NCBI GenBank assembly: GCA_016213105.1
Contig: JACRBN010000025.1
Location: 1-64,000, forward strand
Source of the DNA: Chloroflexota bacterium
Lineage (GTDB): Bacteria; Chloroflexota; Anaerolineae; Anaerolineales; Villigracilaceae
DNA: 64,000 bases
Reading direction: 5' to 3'
The notes beneath the pieces are model-generated. The model saw only the letters and a list, made by a program, of their open reading frames with translations. It was not told where the DNA came from and made no database searches. Below are positions 24,612 through 33,574 of the stretch, in pieces. A program made the translations under genes and the position numbers. Each line of letters starts with the position of its first letter. Position 1 is the first letter of the stretch.

Positions 24612-26831
24612 TCAACGCGTGGGGATCGGACGCCAGTCCGGGTCGTAATCGTTGCCCGGATCAGTGGTCAGCCGAATACGTTCGGACTCGCCGGTGGAAA
24701 TCAGGTACAGATCCAGGGTCGAACCGTTCACCTCACGGCTTTGGAACACCATCCAAAAACCGTCGTTCGAAAAAGCCAGATGTTCCACCGGGAGCGGACC
24801 AAGCTCCAGGCGGGTGGCGGTGGTCCCGCCGCGCTTTTCGTAGAGAACGCTCATTTGCCAGGGCGGGGAGGTTTCGTCCGCCCGCTGCTGGGAGTAAACG
24901 ATGACCGAGTCATCCTTCGACCAGACCGGCATGTAATCCAGGAAGGTTGGGCCGCTGCGGATGATCTGCTGGGCATTTCCGCCGTTGTCGAGCATGGCCC
25001 AGATCTGGTATACGCCAAAACGTTTGGCCGCAAACGTGATCTGGTTGCCGAGCGCGGACCAGTTGGGCTGGCGCGCCTCCACCCCGCTGCCCAGGTCGGT
25101 GAGACGCTCGACGCTCTGATCGGTCAGGTTCAACACGTAAATCTGCATGGAGCCGTCGCGCATGGATGTGAAGGCAATGTGCTCGCCGTCGGGCGCCCAG
25201 GCAGGCTCGGAATTCCCAAGCGGGACGGAGGTGATTTGCTGAATACCCGAACCGTCGGCGTTGACGATATACAGGCTGGTGTCACCCGGCGGATTCTGGA
25301 CGATCACGCTCGGACCCTGGCAGGGCGAGACAAACACCAGGCGGGTTCCGTCCGGTGCCCAGGAGGGCTGGCAGGCGCCCTCTGACATTTTCGTGATCGG
25401 GGCGGAAATTCCGCTTTGCACATCGAGCAGGTAAATCTGCGGGATGCCCGTGCGATCCGAGACGAAGGCAACCTGTCCATACCCGCCTCCCTGCGGGGTG
25501 GCCGTCGAGGAGGGAATCTGCGTGGGTTCGCCCACCACTCCCGGCAGCGGCGTCGAGGTGAAGAGCGGACGCGGCGTGACCGTGAGCGTAAAAGTGGCCG
25601 ACGGCGGGAGCACGGTTTCGGTGGGCGTGAAGGTCGGCTCGGGACTTGGGGTCAAGGTCGGCGACGAGGTGGGCGTAAAGGTAAAGGTCGCCGTAGCGGG
25701 CAGGAAGGGCATTTGGGCGCGCAGCGGAAGCGGCACCAGGTACGGATTGAAATAGATCCAGCCGGCCAGGCCAAGGCTCACGAGCAGCAGGAACACGATC
25801 ACGCCGCGCTGGCGGCGTTTCTTCTGCTCCTTCTTTTTCTTGCCCGGCGGGATGAAGGGCTTTTCATCCTCCACCGCCAGCAACTGGCCCGCAGGGCTGA
25901 CCGGTTTGGACGGCTTGCTCGGCTCGGGTTCGGCTGCCTCAGGGGTGGGGTATTCCTTCTCCGGTTCGTTCGCGTCGGGCGGGGGCGGCGTGACCGTGTA
26001 ATTGCCGGTCAACTGCTGGGTCCTGGATTTCGAACTGAGCAGGGCTTTCTTGAATTCATCCGCGGTCTGGAAGCGGTCGGCCGGGTCGACGGACATGGCC
26101 TTCTCAATGGCGGCGGCCAGGCGGCGCGAGATCTTCGGGTTGCGTTTGCGCAGCGGAGTTAATTCCGCGTTGTCCATGGCGCGCGCCAGGCCATCCTCGG
26201 GGATGACCCCGCACAACGCGGCATACAACGTGGCGCCTAGCGAGTAAATGTCGGTGCGGTGATCGGTGCGGGCGGTGCCGTATTGTTCGGGCGGGGAATA
26301 ACCGGGCGTCATGGCGCGCGCGCCCGTGGTGGTCACCTGGGCGCCCTGCACCACCTTGGCCAGGCCGAAGTCCACCAGGAAGATGTGCCCGTCGGGGGTG
26401 ATCTTCACATTGCCCGGTTTGATGTCGCGGTGCAGGATTGGGGGTTTGCGGGTGTGCAGGTATAAAAGCGCGTCGCAGATGGCCGCGCCGATCTGCACGG
26501 CATCGTCCTCGGGAATCGTGCCGTCGCGCTCCATGCGCTGGCGCAAATCCTCGCCTTCGATGAAGTCCATCACCAGGTATTGTCCCTCGTCGCCGATGGA
26601 GAAATGGTCTGAAACGCGAGGCAGGTTCGGGTGACGCAAATTCGCCAGGATCACAGCCTCCAGGCGGAATTGTCGCGAGTATTCGTCGGTGGTGAACAGG
26701 TTTTCTTTAACGGCCACTTCCACGCCAAGATTCTCATCCACGGCGCGATAAACCGATCCCATGCCGCCCTGGCCCAGGATCTCAACGATACGATAGCGTT
26801 TGTGCAGGTGTGTTCCGCGTTCGAGAGTCAT
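24612..26831 (-). CDS. Ser/Thr kinase with TolB-like beta-propeller sensor (paralogue B)
   Basis: This 739-aa protein is colinear with the neighbour at 22377 and very similar in its kinase domain (AVKENLFTTDEYSRQFRLEA is nearly identical). It has HRDIKPGNVKI and DFGLAKV, a Lys-rich linker (KKKKEQKKRRQR) before one helix (about 343-362), and a Thr/Pro-rich spacer. The C-terminal repeats QPSWAPDGTRLVFVS, EPAWAPDGEHIAFTS and PVWSKDDSVIVYSQ are more degenerate than in paralogue A. Kinase domains are conserved and sensors diverged, as expected after duplication and change of ligand. A TATAAT on the minus strand near 26869 may be its promoter. Confidence 0.93.
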   Translation of the reverse strand: MTLERGTHLHKRYRIVEILGQGGMGSVYRAVDENLGVEVAVKENLFTTDEYSRQFRLEAVILANLRHPNLPRVSDHFSIGDEGQYLVMDFIEGEDLRQRMERDGTIPEDDAVQIGAAICDALLYLHTRKPPILHRDIKPGNVKITPDGHIFLVDFGLAKVVQGAQVTTTGARAMTPGYSPPEQYGTARTDHRTDIYSLGATLYAALCGVIPEDGLARAMDNAELTPLRKRNPKISRRLAAAIEKAMSVDPADRFQTADEFKKALLSSKSRTQQLTGNYTVTPPPPDANEPEKEYPTPEAAEPEPSKPSKPVSPAGQLLAVEDEKPFIPPGKKKKEQKKRRQRGVIVFLLLVSLGLAGWIYFNPYLVPLPLRAQMPFLPATATFTFTPTSSPTLTPSPEPTFTPTETVLPPSATFTLTVTPRPLFTSTPLPGVVGEPTQIPSSTATPQGGGYGQVAFVSDRTGIPQIYLLDVQSGISAPITKMSEGACQPSWAPDGTRLVFVSPCQGPSVIVQNPPGDTSLYIVNADGSGIQQITSVPLGNSEPAWAPDGEHIAFTSMRDGSMQIYVLNLTDQSVERLTDLGSGVEARQPNWSALGNQITFAAKRFGVYQIWAMLDNGGNAQQIIRSGPTFLDYMPVWSKDDSVIVYSQQRADETSPPWQMSVLYEKRGGTTATRLELGPLPVEHLAFSNDGFWMVFQSREVNGSTLDLYLISTGESERIRLTTDPGNDYDPDWRPIPTR

Positions 26832-26887
26832 CCGTGTTCCAAAACTGTGAAATACCCTAGGTATGGCGCATTATAACAGATGCACCC

Positions 26888-27874
26888 CTAGCGCTTGGGT
26901 TGTTCAGCGAGATTTAACTTGAAGAACAGCCAGGGCGCACCGCCCGAAACCCAAAAGCCGATCAGCACATAACGGAAATAACGCAGGAAATAGGCCAGCA
27001 GAAATTCCCCGCGCGGGAAGACGAGTCCCAGCCCAAACCAGAAGATCAGGATGCCGATCACGCCGACGAGATAGCGCAGGGCACGCTGGGTGACCGAGCC
27101 CGTAGCCTCGAATCCGCCCCTGCGCGTCATCCACGCCAGGCCAAGCGCCAGCCCGAAGAAGGTCCCGGCCGGGGTGATGGCTCCGCTCAGGGTAATGGGA
27201 TCAGGCAGTTCGTCCCCGGCTCGCGCGGCATTGATCATCCACTCGTCCGGGATCACGTATCCCGACTGGGACGCCACGGCCGCGGCGCTCAACAGGATGA
27301 AGACCATCGATACGATGAAAGCCGCCGTCACCTGGCGGACAAAGCTCTGTCCCTTCAGCCAGTTCGCAACGCGATCCCAATAGGTAGTAAAGGCCCAGAG
27401 GGTCAGGCCGCCGAGCAGCCAGCCGCTGAGCACGTCATGTAGGAAATGCACGCCGAGGTACATGCGCGAGAAGCCGATCAGGAAGACCACCACCGCGGCG
27501 CCGATCCAGGCCCAGGGCTTGCGCAGGAAACTGGCGCTGATGCCCCACACGCCCGCCGCGATCTGCGAATGGCCCGAGGGGATGCCGAAGGAAGTCTCGG
27601 CTGCCAGGGGCAGGACGCGCTCGCTCACCCAATAGGGACGGGGGCCGCCGAGCGCCACCTTGAAGACGTGGTTGATGCTGTTGCTGCTCAGGAGCATCAA
27701 GCCCACGCGCAATCCCAGTCCGCTGTGGATGCTCCAGTACAAGGCTGGCAGGGCCAGCAGAAAAAACTCCTCCGAACCCAGAAAACTGAAGAAACGCATT
27801 GGGCCTTCGAGCCAGGCCCCCAGACCTTGAATCATCAAGATCCAATCGATGCCGTTTTGGATGAGAAGTTCCAT
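26888..27874 (-). CDS. PAP2-superfamily membrane phosphatase
   Basis: This 328-aa polytopic protein has the three PAP2 motifs: KVALGGPRPYW (motif 1), SFGIPSGHSQIA (motif 2) and RMYLGVHFLHDVLSGW (motif 3). The catalytic histidines are therefore present. Further helices follow at about 190-310. Such enzymes dephosphorylate lipid phosphates such as phosphatidate or undecaprenyl pyrophosphate, with the active site facing outside. The exact substrate is unknown. AGGAG precedes the start. It is divergent from the transglutaminase operon. Confidence 0.92.
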   Translation of the reverse strand: MELLIQNGIDWILMIQGLGAWLEGPMRFFSFLGSEEFFLLALPALYWSIHSGLGLRVGLMLLSSNSINHVFKVALGGPRPYWVSERVLPLAAETSFGIPSGHSQIAAGVWGISASFLRKPWAWIGAAVVVFLIGFSRMYLGVHFLHDVLSGWLLGGLTLWAFTTYWDRVANWLKGQSFVRQVTAAFIVSMVFILLSAAAVASQSGYVIPDEWMINAARAGDELPDPITLSGAITPAGTFFGLALGLAWMTRRGGFEATGSVTQRALRYLVGVIGILIFWFGLGLVFPRGEFLLAYFLRYFRYVLIGFWVSGGAPWLFFKLNLAEQPKR

Positions 27875-27914
27875 GGTGTCACTCCTGATGGGAAGCTTTA
27901 GGCCGGTCGTAAGA

Positions 27915-27943
27915 TTGACGGTCTGTACTGTTCATTGTACACT
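27915..27943 (+). promoter_or_regulatory. Leaderless promoter of the transglutaminase-cyclase operon
   Basis: TTGACG (27915-27920), 17 bp, then TACACT (27938-27943). The ATG lies six nt after the -10 box, so transcription should begin at or next to the start codon. No ribosome-binding site is visible. Confidence 0.7.
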
Positions 27944-27949
27944 CAAAGT

Positions 27950-30301
27950 ATGCAAACGTCATCCACCCCAACCCGGCGTGAGTGGGATTGGCCATCCGCG
28001 GTCATCGTCTTTCTCCTGTTACAGGTATCGGCCGCGCGCCTGGTCATCACAGACTGGACGCCTTATCTCTTCTTTACCCAGACCCTGAGCGCCTTTAGCG
28101 TAGCGCTGGGGCTAGCCCTGGGATACAGCACATTCAGCAAACGCACAGTCCGCCTGCTGGCCTTTCTATATACACTGGTGATCCTGCCCTGGCAGTTGAC
28201 CCTGGCCGTGGAGGCCGAGGCGCCCTTCCTGGAGCGTCTGGCCAGCATCGGCGGGAGGTTGTGGTTCTCGGGGATCGATTTCGTGACGCGCCAGCCGGTC
28301 GATGACGTGATCTTCTTCGTGACCTTCGTATCCCTGGCGTTCTGGATCGTCGGCCTGACCTCCAGCTTCTCGCTGAGCCGTCACGGGAATTACCTGGCGG
28401 CGATTCTGCCCGCGGGCTTGATCACGGTGCTGGTGCATCTGTACGATTACTTCATCCCCGTGCGCATTTGGGGATTTGGCATCTATGCCTTCCTTTCCCT
28501 GCTGCTGCTGGGACGCCTGTACTTCAATCGAAACCGTCTGGTGTGGGACCAAAAGCGGATGTTCGTCACCGCCGAGGCCACCCAGGACATCACGAACAGC
28601 CTGCTGGCCGTCACGGCGGTCATGATCTTCGTGGCCTGGTCTGTCCCGATTTCCCTTTCCAGCCTCAAGGAGGCCGGGAAAGCCTGGCGCGACATGACCC
28701 GTCCCATTCGGGAACGGCTCGAAAACGCAGTGGACGCGCTCGAATCTCCCTACAGCAGCGGGAGCGGCAACACCGATTTCTACGGCAGCAGCCTGTCGCT
28801 GGGACGCAACGCATCCCAGGGGGATACCCCGGTCTTCAACGTGCGGGCAATGGATGAAATCGAGAACAAGCCTCCCCGCTATTACTGGCGCGGGCGCGTG
28901 TATGACGTGTACAACAACGGACAGTGGCGCAGCTCCACCATCGTCTCGCGTGATTTCGCGCCAGACGCCGAGGAATTGTCCATTTCATCGACCATCACGG
29001 AACAGACCTCGGCGCGCTTTGCTTTCACCATGCTGTTGACCAAACAGGGCTTGATCTACATGCCGTCCGATTCGGTCTGGGTCAACCGTCCGGGCAACCT
29101 GTTCAGCACGCTGACGCCCGAGGGACGGCAGGACATCTCAGCCTGGATGGCCGATCCGCCCCTGTCCGCCGGGGACAAATACCAGGTGCGCGCCCTGGTT
29201 CGGAATCCCAACATCTTGGAATTGCGCTCGGCCGGGACGGAATATCCCGAATGGGTGAGCAAACGCTATCTGGGCGTCCCCGACTATATCGATCAAAAAA
29301 TCCAGCCGCTGGCCCTGGAGATCACGGCCGGCGCCGCGACGCCCTATGACCAGGCACAGGCCATCACCAATTATCTGCGCAATGAGATCGACTATTCCTC
29401 CACCCTGGCGCCCACCCCCAAGGGCACCGATCCGCTGTTGTGGGTCTTGTTCGACTCGAAGAAGGGCTTCTGCATGTACTACGCCAGCGCCGAGGTGTTG
29501 ATGCTGCGCTCACTGGGCATCCCCGCGCGCATGGTGGTGGGATTCGCCCAGGGTGAACTGGATGAACGCGGCATCGGGTACACCGTGCGCAAGGCGGATT
29601 CACACGCCTGGCCGGAGGTGTACTTCCCCAATATCGGCTGGGTGGAATTCGAACCCACCACCAACCAGGACCCGCTCGCGCGCCCGGCCGCGCCGCTGCC
29701 CACGCCCACTCCTTCCGGCAATAACCTACCGCTCATATCCGAGCGGCCCACCCCCCTGGCGGACCTCGAACGCGATCCGCGTCTCGACGAGAGCGGCGTG
29801 GTCGAAGCCCCGCCCTTCGCAGAGACCGCGGCCGGCCGCGCCACGTTCATCTTCCTGTGGGCGCTGATCATCGCGGGCTTTCTGATGCTCGAACGCCGTC
29901 TCAAGCTGACCAACCGTGTACCCGTGTACATCTCGAACGTCTACGCCCGCAACGGCAGCACGCCGCCCAACTGGGTCGACCGCTGGATGCGTTGGAACAA
30001 CTCGACCTCCATCGAACATTCCTTCCATGCCGTGAACCTGGGCCTGCGCTGGATGGGCCGTCCCCAGCCCATGTACGTGACCCCGGTCGAGCGGGCCAAA
30101 CTGCTCAAGGAAGTCCTGCCGTCCGCCCAGCCCGCCATCGACAGTTTGCTCGAAGAACACCAGACTGCGCTGTTCAGCCCGCGCCCGGGCAATTCGGCCC
30201 GCGCGCGCCGCTCGGCGTTGATGCTGATCGGCATCACCCTGCGCACCCGCCTGTTCGAATCATTCGAAAAAATCAGCAGCCGCATCGAACGAATTGGATA
30301 A
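27950..30301 (+). CDS. Transglutaminase-like membrane protein (TgpA type)
   Basis: This 783-aa protein has an N-terminal block of about six membrane helices (up to residue about 220), a long extracytoplasmic region and one more helix near residue 625 (ATFIFLWALIIAGFLML). The transglutaminase-like core has the triad Cys in KKGFCMYYASAEVLMLRSLG, His in ADSHAWPEVYF and an acidic third member near WVEFEPT. TgpA-type proteins act at the periplasmic face on peptides or cell-wall protein; the substrate is unknown. ATG 27950 is preferred over TTG 27935 because of promoter spacing. It is followed after four nt by the cyclase gene. Confidence 0.9.
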   Translation: MQTSSTPTRREWDWPSAVIVFLLLQVSAARLVITDWTPYLFFTQTLSAFSVALGLALGYSTFSKRTVRLLAFLYTLVILPWQLTLAVEAEAPFLERLASIGGRLWFSGIDFVTRQPVDDVIFFVTFVSLAFWIVGLTSSFSLSRHGNYLAAILPAGLITVLVHLYDYFIPVRIWGFGIYAFLSLLLLGRLYFNRNRLVWDQKRMFVTAEATQDITNSLLAVTAVMIFVAWSVPISLSSLKEAGKAWRDMTRPIRERLENAVDALESPYSSGSGNTDFYGSSLSLGRNASQGDTPVFNVRAMDEIENKPPRYYWRGRVYDVYNNGQWRSSTIVSRDFAPDAEELSISSTITEQTSARFAFTMLLTKQGLIYMPSDSVWVNRPGNLFSTLTPEGRQDISAWMADPPLSAGDKYQVRALVRNPNILELRSAGTEYPEWVSKRYLGVPDYIDQKIQPLALEITAGAATPYDQAQAITNYLRNEIDYSSTLAPTPKGTDPLLWVLFDSKKGFCMYYASAEVLMLRSLGIPARMVVGFAQGELDERGIGYTVRKADSHAWPEVYFPNIGWVEFEPTTNQDPLARPAAPLPTPTPSGNNLPLISERPTPLADLERDPRLDESGVVEAPPFAETAAGRATFIFLWALIIAGFLMLERRLKLTNRVPVYISNVYARNGSTPPNWVDRWMRWNNSTSIEHSFHAVNLGLRWMGRPQPMYVTPVERAKLLKEVLPSAQPAIDSLLEEHQTALFSPRPGNSARARRSALMLIGITLRTRLFESFEKISSRIERIG

Positions 30302-30305
30302 CCCC

Positions 30306-32012
30306 ATGAATCCCATTCCCACCCGCCCCGCAACCGTTCACGAACAAATCCTGGCCCTCGGCCAGCAGACCGCGCAAATCCGCCAGCTTGTGGAAAGGGG
30401 GCGTGTCGAACGAGGCGCCGTCGACGCGCTGACCTCGCTCGAAACCACGTTGATACGCATCGGCAACCATGTCAGGGATTTCGAGAAGGAACACCGCAAC
30501 CTGTCGGCGCTGGCTGATGTGGGCAAGGTGGTCAACTCCTCCCTAGAACTGGATGATGTGTTGCGCATCGTGATGGATAACATCGTGCGCCTGACCCACG
30601 CCGAGCGCGGCTTCCTGATGCTGCGCGAGAACAACGGCGAGATGGTCACGTACATCGCGCGCGACTGGGACAAGGAAACCATCAACCCCTCCGAGCTGAC
30701 CGTCAGCCGCACCGTCATCCAACGGGTGATCGACACAGGCGAACCGCTGCTCACCACCAACGCCCAGGATGATCAGCGCCTGGCGGGCCAGGAAAGCATC
30801 ATCGCCTTCAACCTGCGTTCGATCCTGTGCGTGCCGCTCAAGGTGAAGAACGACCTGATCGGCGTGATCTACGCCGACAACCGCGTGCGTTCGGGTATCT
30901 TCTCCGAGACCGAACTCAGTCTTCTAACCGCCTTTGCCAACCAGGCCGCGGTGGCGCTCGACAACGCGCGCCTGTTCTCGTCCCTGCGCAATACCCTTGA
31001 AGAAGTCATCGAACTCAAGAGCCTGATGGACAACATTTTCGCCTCCATCGCCAGCGGCGTCATCACAGCCGACATCGAAAACCAGGTCACACTGTGCAAC
31101 CGCGCAGCCGAGTCGATCCTCGGGCACGCCTCGACCGAACTGCTCGGCCTGCGCCTGGAGGAGATCATGCCGACCTTCGCGCCCGAACTTCAGACGCGGC
31201 TGAATGAAGTTCACCAGACCGACAAACCCGTGGTCGGATTCGAAGTGCATCACACCCTGCCCCAGCGCGGCAGCGTGGACTGGCGCCTCAACCTGTCTCC
31301 GTTAAAGGATGCGGGCCAGAAGACCCAGGGCATCGCCATCGTGCTCGACGACATGACCGAGCGCAAGAAACTCGAAGCCCAGCGCCGCCTGCTCGAACGC
31401 ATGGTTTCCCCCGCGGTGATCGACCAGTTGGATTTGAACAGCGTCAAGATCGGCGGCAAGCGCGTGGACATCACCATCGTGTTCGCCGACATCCGCGGCT
31501 TCACCACCTACTCGGAGAAGCAGACTCCTGAAGACCTGGTGGCCGTGTTGAACCGCTACCTCGGCTCCGCTGCCGAAGCCATCCTCAACGAGGCGGGCAC
31601 CGTGGACAAGTTCCTGGGCGACGCGGTCATGGCCTGGTTCAACGCGCCCCTGCCGCAGCCCGACCACACCCTGCGCGCCGTGCGCGCCTCGCTCGCCATC
31701 CGCGATGCGGTCTTCGCCCTGCACAAGGAACTGCCCGAAGCGGCGCATCTGTCCTTCGGGGTCGGCATCCACTACGGCGACGCCATCCTCGGCTGGATCG
31801 GCACCGAGAAACGCCTGGAGTACACCGCCATCAGCGACAGCGTCAACACCGCCAAGCGCATCCAGGAGAATGCCGCAAAGAACCAGATCCTGATCACGCG
31901 CGATGCCTATGACCGGGTCGCCTCTCAGGTGGAGGCCCGTCCGTTTGCGCCGCTGACGGTCAAAGGCAAGACCCAGCCCATCGACGTGTACGAAGTGCTG
32001 GGACTCAAATGA
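30306..32012 (+). CDS. GAF-PAS adenylate/guanylate cyclase (class III)
   Basis: The start at 30306 gives 568 aa. Residues 1-55 are helical, about 60-220 form a GAF domain and about 235-360 a PAS domain (LMDNIFASIASGVITADIEN). A coiled linker precedes the catalytic domain (about 378-566). Catalytic residues: metal Asp in VFADIRGFTTYSE and FLGDAVMAW, Lys before FLGD (TVDKF, typical of ATP-using cyclases), and the SDSVNTAKRI region with Asn and Arg. cAMP is the likely product. No effector is encoded nearby. It is cotranscribed with the transglutaminase gene. Confidence 0.92.
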   Translation: MNPIPTRPATVHEQILALGQQTAQIRQLVERGRVERGAVDALTSLETTLIRIGNHVRDFEKEHRNLSALADVGKVVNSSLELDDVLRIVMDNIVRLTHAERGFLMLRENNGEMVTYIARDWDKETINPSELTVSRTVIQRVIDTGEPLLTTNAQDDQRLAGQESIIAFNLRSILCVPLKVKNDLIGVIYADNRVRSGIFSETELSLLTAFANQAAVALDNARLFSSLRNTLEEVIELKSLMDNIFASIASGVITADIENQVTLCNRAAESILGHASTELLGLRLEEIMPTFAPELQTRLNEVHQTDKPVVGFEVHHTLPQRGSVDWRLNLSPLKDAGQKTQGIAIVLDDMTERKKLEAQRRLLERMVSPAVIDQLDLNSVKIGGKRVDITIVFADIRGFTTYSEKQTPEDLVAVLNRYLGSAAEAILNEAGTVDKFLGDAVMAWFNAPLPQPDHTLRAVRASLAIRDAVFALHKELPEAAHLSFGVGIHYGDAILGWIGTEKRLEYTAISDSVNTAKRIQENAAKNQILITRDAYDRVASQVEARPFAPLTVKGKTQPIDVYEVLGLK

Positions 32013-32018
32013 TATAAT
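32010..32018 (+). promoter_or_regulatory. Extended -10 promoter, leaderless, built on a stop codon
   Basis: TGA-TATAAT: the TGA stop of the cyclase gene supplies the TG of an extended -10 box. Seven nt separate the box from ATG 32026, and no ribosome-binding site is present. Confidence 0.65.
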
Positions 32019-32025
32019 CGCGGCG

Positions 32026-32883
32026 ATGAACCCCAAGCGCTTTCTCGTCCTGTTTACGCTCGTTTCCCTGGTGCTGTTCGGTTTGTGGCTGCCCGCCAAC
32101 GCTGCGCCCTCGGCGCAACTGCAACAATACGCCACCCCCACAGCGGGCGCCGATGGCCGCATCCTCTATATCGTGCAACCGGGCGATACCTGCATCAAGA
32201 TCAGCCTGCTCAACGGGATCAGCATCGACCAGTTGCGCGCCCTGAACGGCAACCTGGATGAGAACTGCACCGTCGTGGAGGGACAGCAACTCCTGCTCGG
32301 CCTCGTGGGACCCGCGGCGGCCAGCGAGACCCCTGGCCCATCGCCCACACCCCTGCCCCCCAGCCTGACTCCCACTCCCTTTACCGGCACCACCGAAATC
32401 TGCGTGCTGCTCTTCGACGACATGGATGGCAACGCCCTGCGCCAGGAGATCGAGCCGTCGCTGGCCGGCGGCGCGGTCAGCGTGACCGAGACCAACGGCA
32501 AATATTCCGCCACCCTGGATACGGTCATCAACCCCGACCCGGCCGCCTATCAGGGCATTTGTTTCACCAACGTGCCCGCCGGCCATTACAACGTCAGCGT
32601 GGCCATCCCGCCGAATTACAACCCGACCATGGATCTCTCCTACACCTTGGACGTGAAAGCGGGCGACCGCGCCTTCATCGACTTTGGCGCTCAATCGGCC
32701 CAGGCCACCCTGGCTGAACAGCCCACCGAAGATCCACAGAAAGGTTCCACGTTCTCGATCATGGGCATCGTGGGGGTCGTGCTCCTGCTCGGCGGCGCGG
32801 GACTGGGCTGGTACGCCTGGCGCATGGGCCGCCCCGAGAGCAAACTCAGCGGCGGAAGCAGTCTCTACAACAAGAAAAAGTAA
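32026..32883 (+). CDS. LysM-domain secreted protein with C-terminal membrane anchor
   Basis: This 285-aa protein has a signal peptide (FTLVSLVLFGLWLPANA), a LysM domain (about 44-90: YIVQPGDTCIKISLLNGISI, then LRALNGNLDENCTVVEGQQL), a Pro/Thr linker and a beta domain of SdrD-B or carboxypeptidase-regulatory type (about 120-225: LFDDMDGNALRQEIEPSLAG, then GAVSVTETNGKY). It ends with a membrane helix (IMGIVGVVLLLGGAGLGWYA) and a basic tail. LysM binds peptidoglycan or related glycans, so it may tether the wall layer to the membrane. No catalytic domain is seen. Confidence 0.87.
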   Translation: MNPKRFLVLFTLVSLVLFGLWLPANAAPSAQLQQYATPTAGADGRILYIVQPGDTCIKISLLNGISIDQLRALNGNLDENCTVVEGQQLLLGLVGPAAASETPGPSPTPLPPSLTPTPFTGTTEICVLLFDDMDGNALRQEIEPSLAGGAVSVTETNGKYSATLDTVINPDPAAYQGICFTNVPAGHYNVSVAIPPNYNPTMDLSYTLDVKAGDRAFIDFGAQSAQATLAEQPTEDPQKGSTFSIMGIVGVVLLLGGAGLGWYAWRMGRPESKLSGGSSLYNKKK

Positions 32884-32885
32884 GC

Positions 32886-32916
32886 AAACTGGCGGCCACG
32901 AGGCCGCCAGTTTTTT
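32886..32916 (+). terminator. Intrinsic terminator after the LysM gene
   Basis: A 12-bp stem (AAACTGGCGGCC with GGCCGCCAGTTT) is followed by a T-run. Confidence 0.93.
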
Positions 32917-32991
32917 GTAACAGTGAGAGGATTCGGTAATTGGATTTGAGACCTCAACGATGTTTTCACCTCCAATTTTTTAATGTCAGGA

Positions 32992-33093
32992 GTGTCATTC
33001 TGAGGAGCGAAGCGACGAAGAATCTCCTATGCCGTAGGCAATTTCTACTCAAAAGCGAGATTCTTCGCTCCCTACGGTCGCTCAGAATGACAC
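32992..33093. repeat. MITE-like inverted repeat element
   Basis: The ends GTGTCATTCTGAG and CTCAGAATGACAC are perfect 13-bp inverted repeats. Inside are GAAGAATCTC/GAGATTCTTC and GAGCGAAGCGACG against CTACGGTCGC. Sequences of this GTCATTCTGAG type are dispersed in many bacterial genomes. No transposase is present, so it could only move in trans or is a relic. Confidence 0.75.
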
Positions 33094-33140
33094 AACATGA
33101 ATGTTTTTTGAATTACCGAATCTTCTCACAGTATTTTGCA

Positions 33141-33161
33141 GCGCAAATTGAAAATTTGCGC
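33141..33161. repeat. GCGCAAATT hairpin repeat
   Basis: GCGCAAATT and AATTTGCGC form a 9-bp stem at the 3' side of the HIT gene. It resembles the elements at 40633 (CGTAG-GGCAAATT type). Confidence 0.6.
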
Positions 33162-33166
33162 TACGG

Positions 33167-33511
33167 TCATCCCATCGGATGACGCATGGGCTGTCCGCCG
33201 ATCAGGTGGACGTGCAAATGGAAGACGGTCTGCCCGCCGTGCGCCCCTGTGTTGGTAATGATGCGATAGCCCGATTGGGCGATCCCTTCCTGTGAGGCGA
33301 GTCGTCCCGCCACCGTGAGCAGGTGCCCCGCAAGCGCTTCATCTTCGGTCGTCAGTCCGCTGACAGAATGGATATGTTTGTTCGGCACGATCAGGATATG
33401 CGTGGGCGCAACGGGATGAATATCACGGAAGGCCGTCACCTGTTCGTCGTGATACACGATGCTGGCCGACACTTCGTTTTTGACAATTTTGCAGAAAACA
33501 CAATCAGACAT
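33167..33511 (-). CDS. HIT family nucleotide hydrolase/transferase
   Basis: This 114-aa protein has the family start SDCVFCKIVKNEVSASIVYHD with a CxxC pair, PTHILIVPNKHI in the middle and the catalytic HLHVHLIGG (His-x-His-x-His). It belongs to the Hint/HinT branch, which hydrolyses adenosine phosphoramidates. It is cytoplasmic and stands alone. Its C-terminal codons run up to the edge of a hairpin repeat. Confidence 0.95.
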   Translation of the reverse strand: MSDCVFCKIVKNEVSASIVYHDEQVTAFRDIHPVAPTHILIVPNKHIHSVSGLTTEDEALAGHLLTVAGRLASQEGIAQSGYRIITNTGAHGGQTVFHLHVHLIGGQPMRHPMG

Positions 33512-33544
33512 GGGGGTATGCAGCCTGGCGTATTGATGAATTTT

Positions 33545-33571
33545 GTAGGGCGAGATAATATCTCGCCCTAC
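33545..33571. repeat. Perfect palindrome of the GTAGGGCGAGA family
   Basis: A 12-bp perfect stem (33545-33556 with 33560-33571) has a three-nt loop. It begins four nt beyond the deacetylase stop. There is no adjacent T-run, so it looks like a dispersed palindromic repeat rather than a terminator. Confidence 0.65.
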
Positions 33572-33574
33572 GGC

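Noticed and set aside
33545-33571. Terminator for the deacetylase gene
   Set aside because: The stem is perfect but no T-run follows on the minus strand, so it is called a palindromic repeat.
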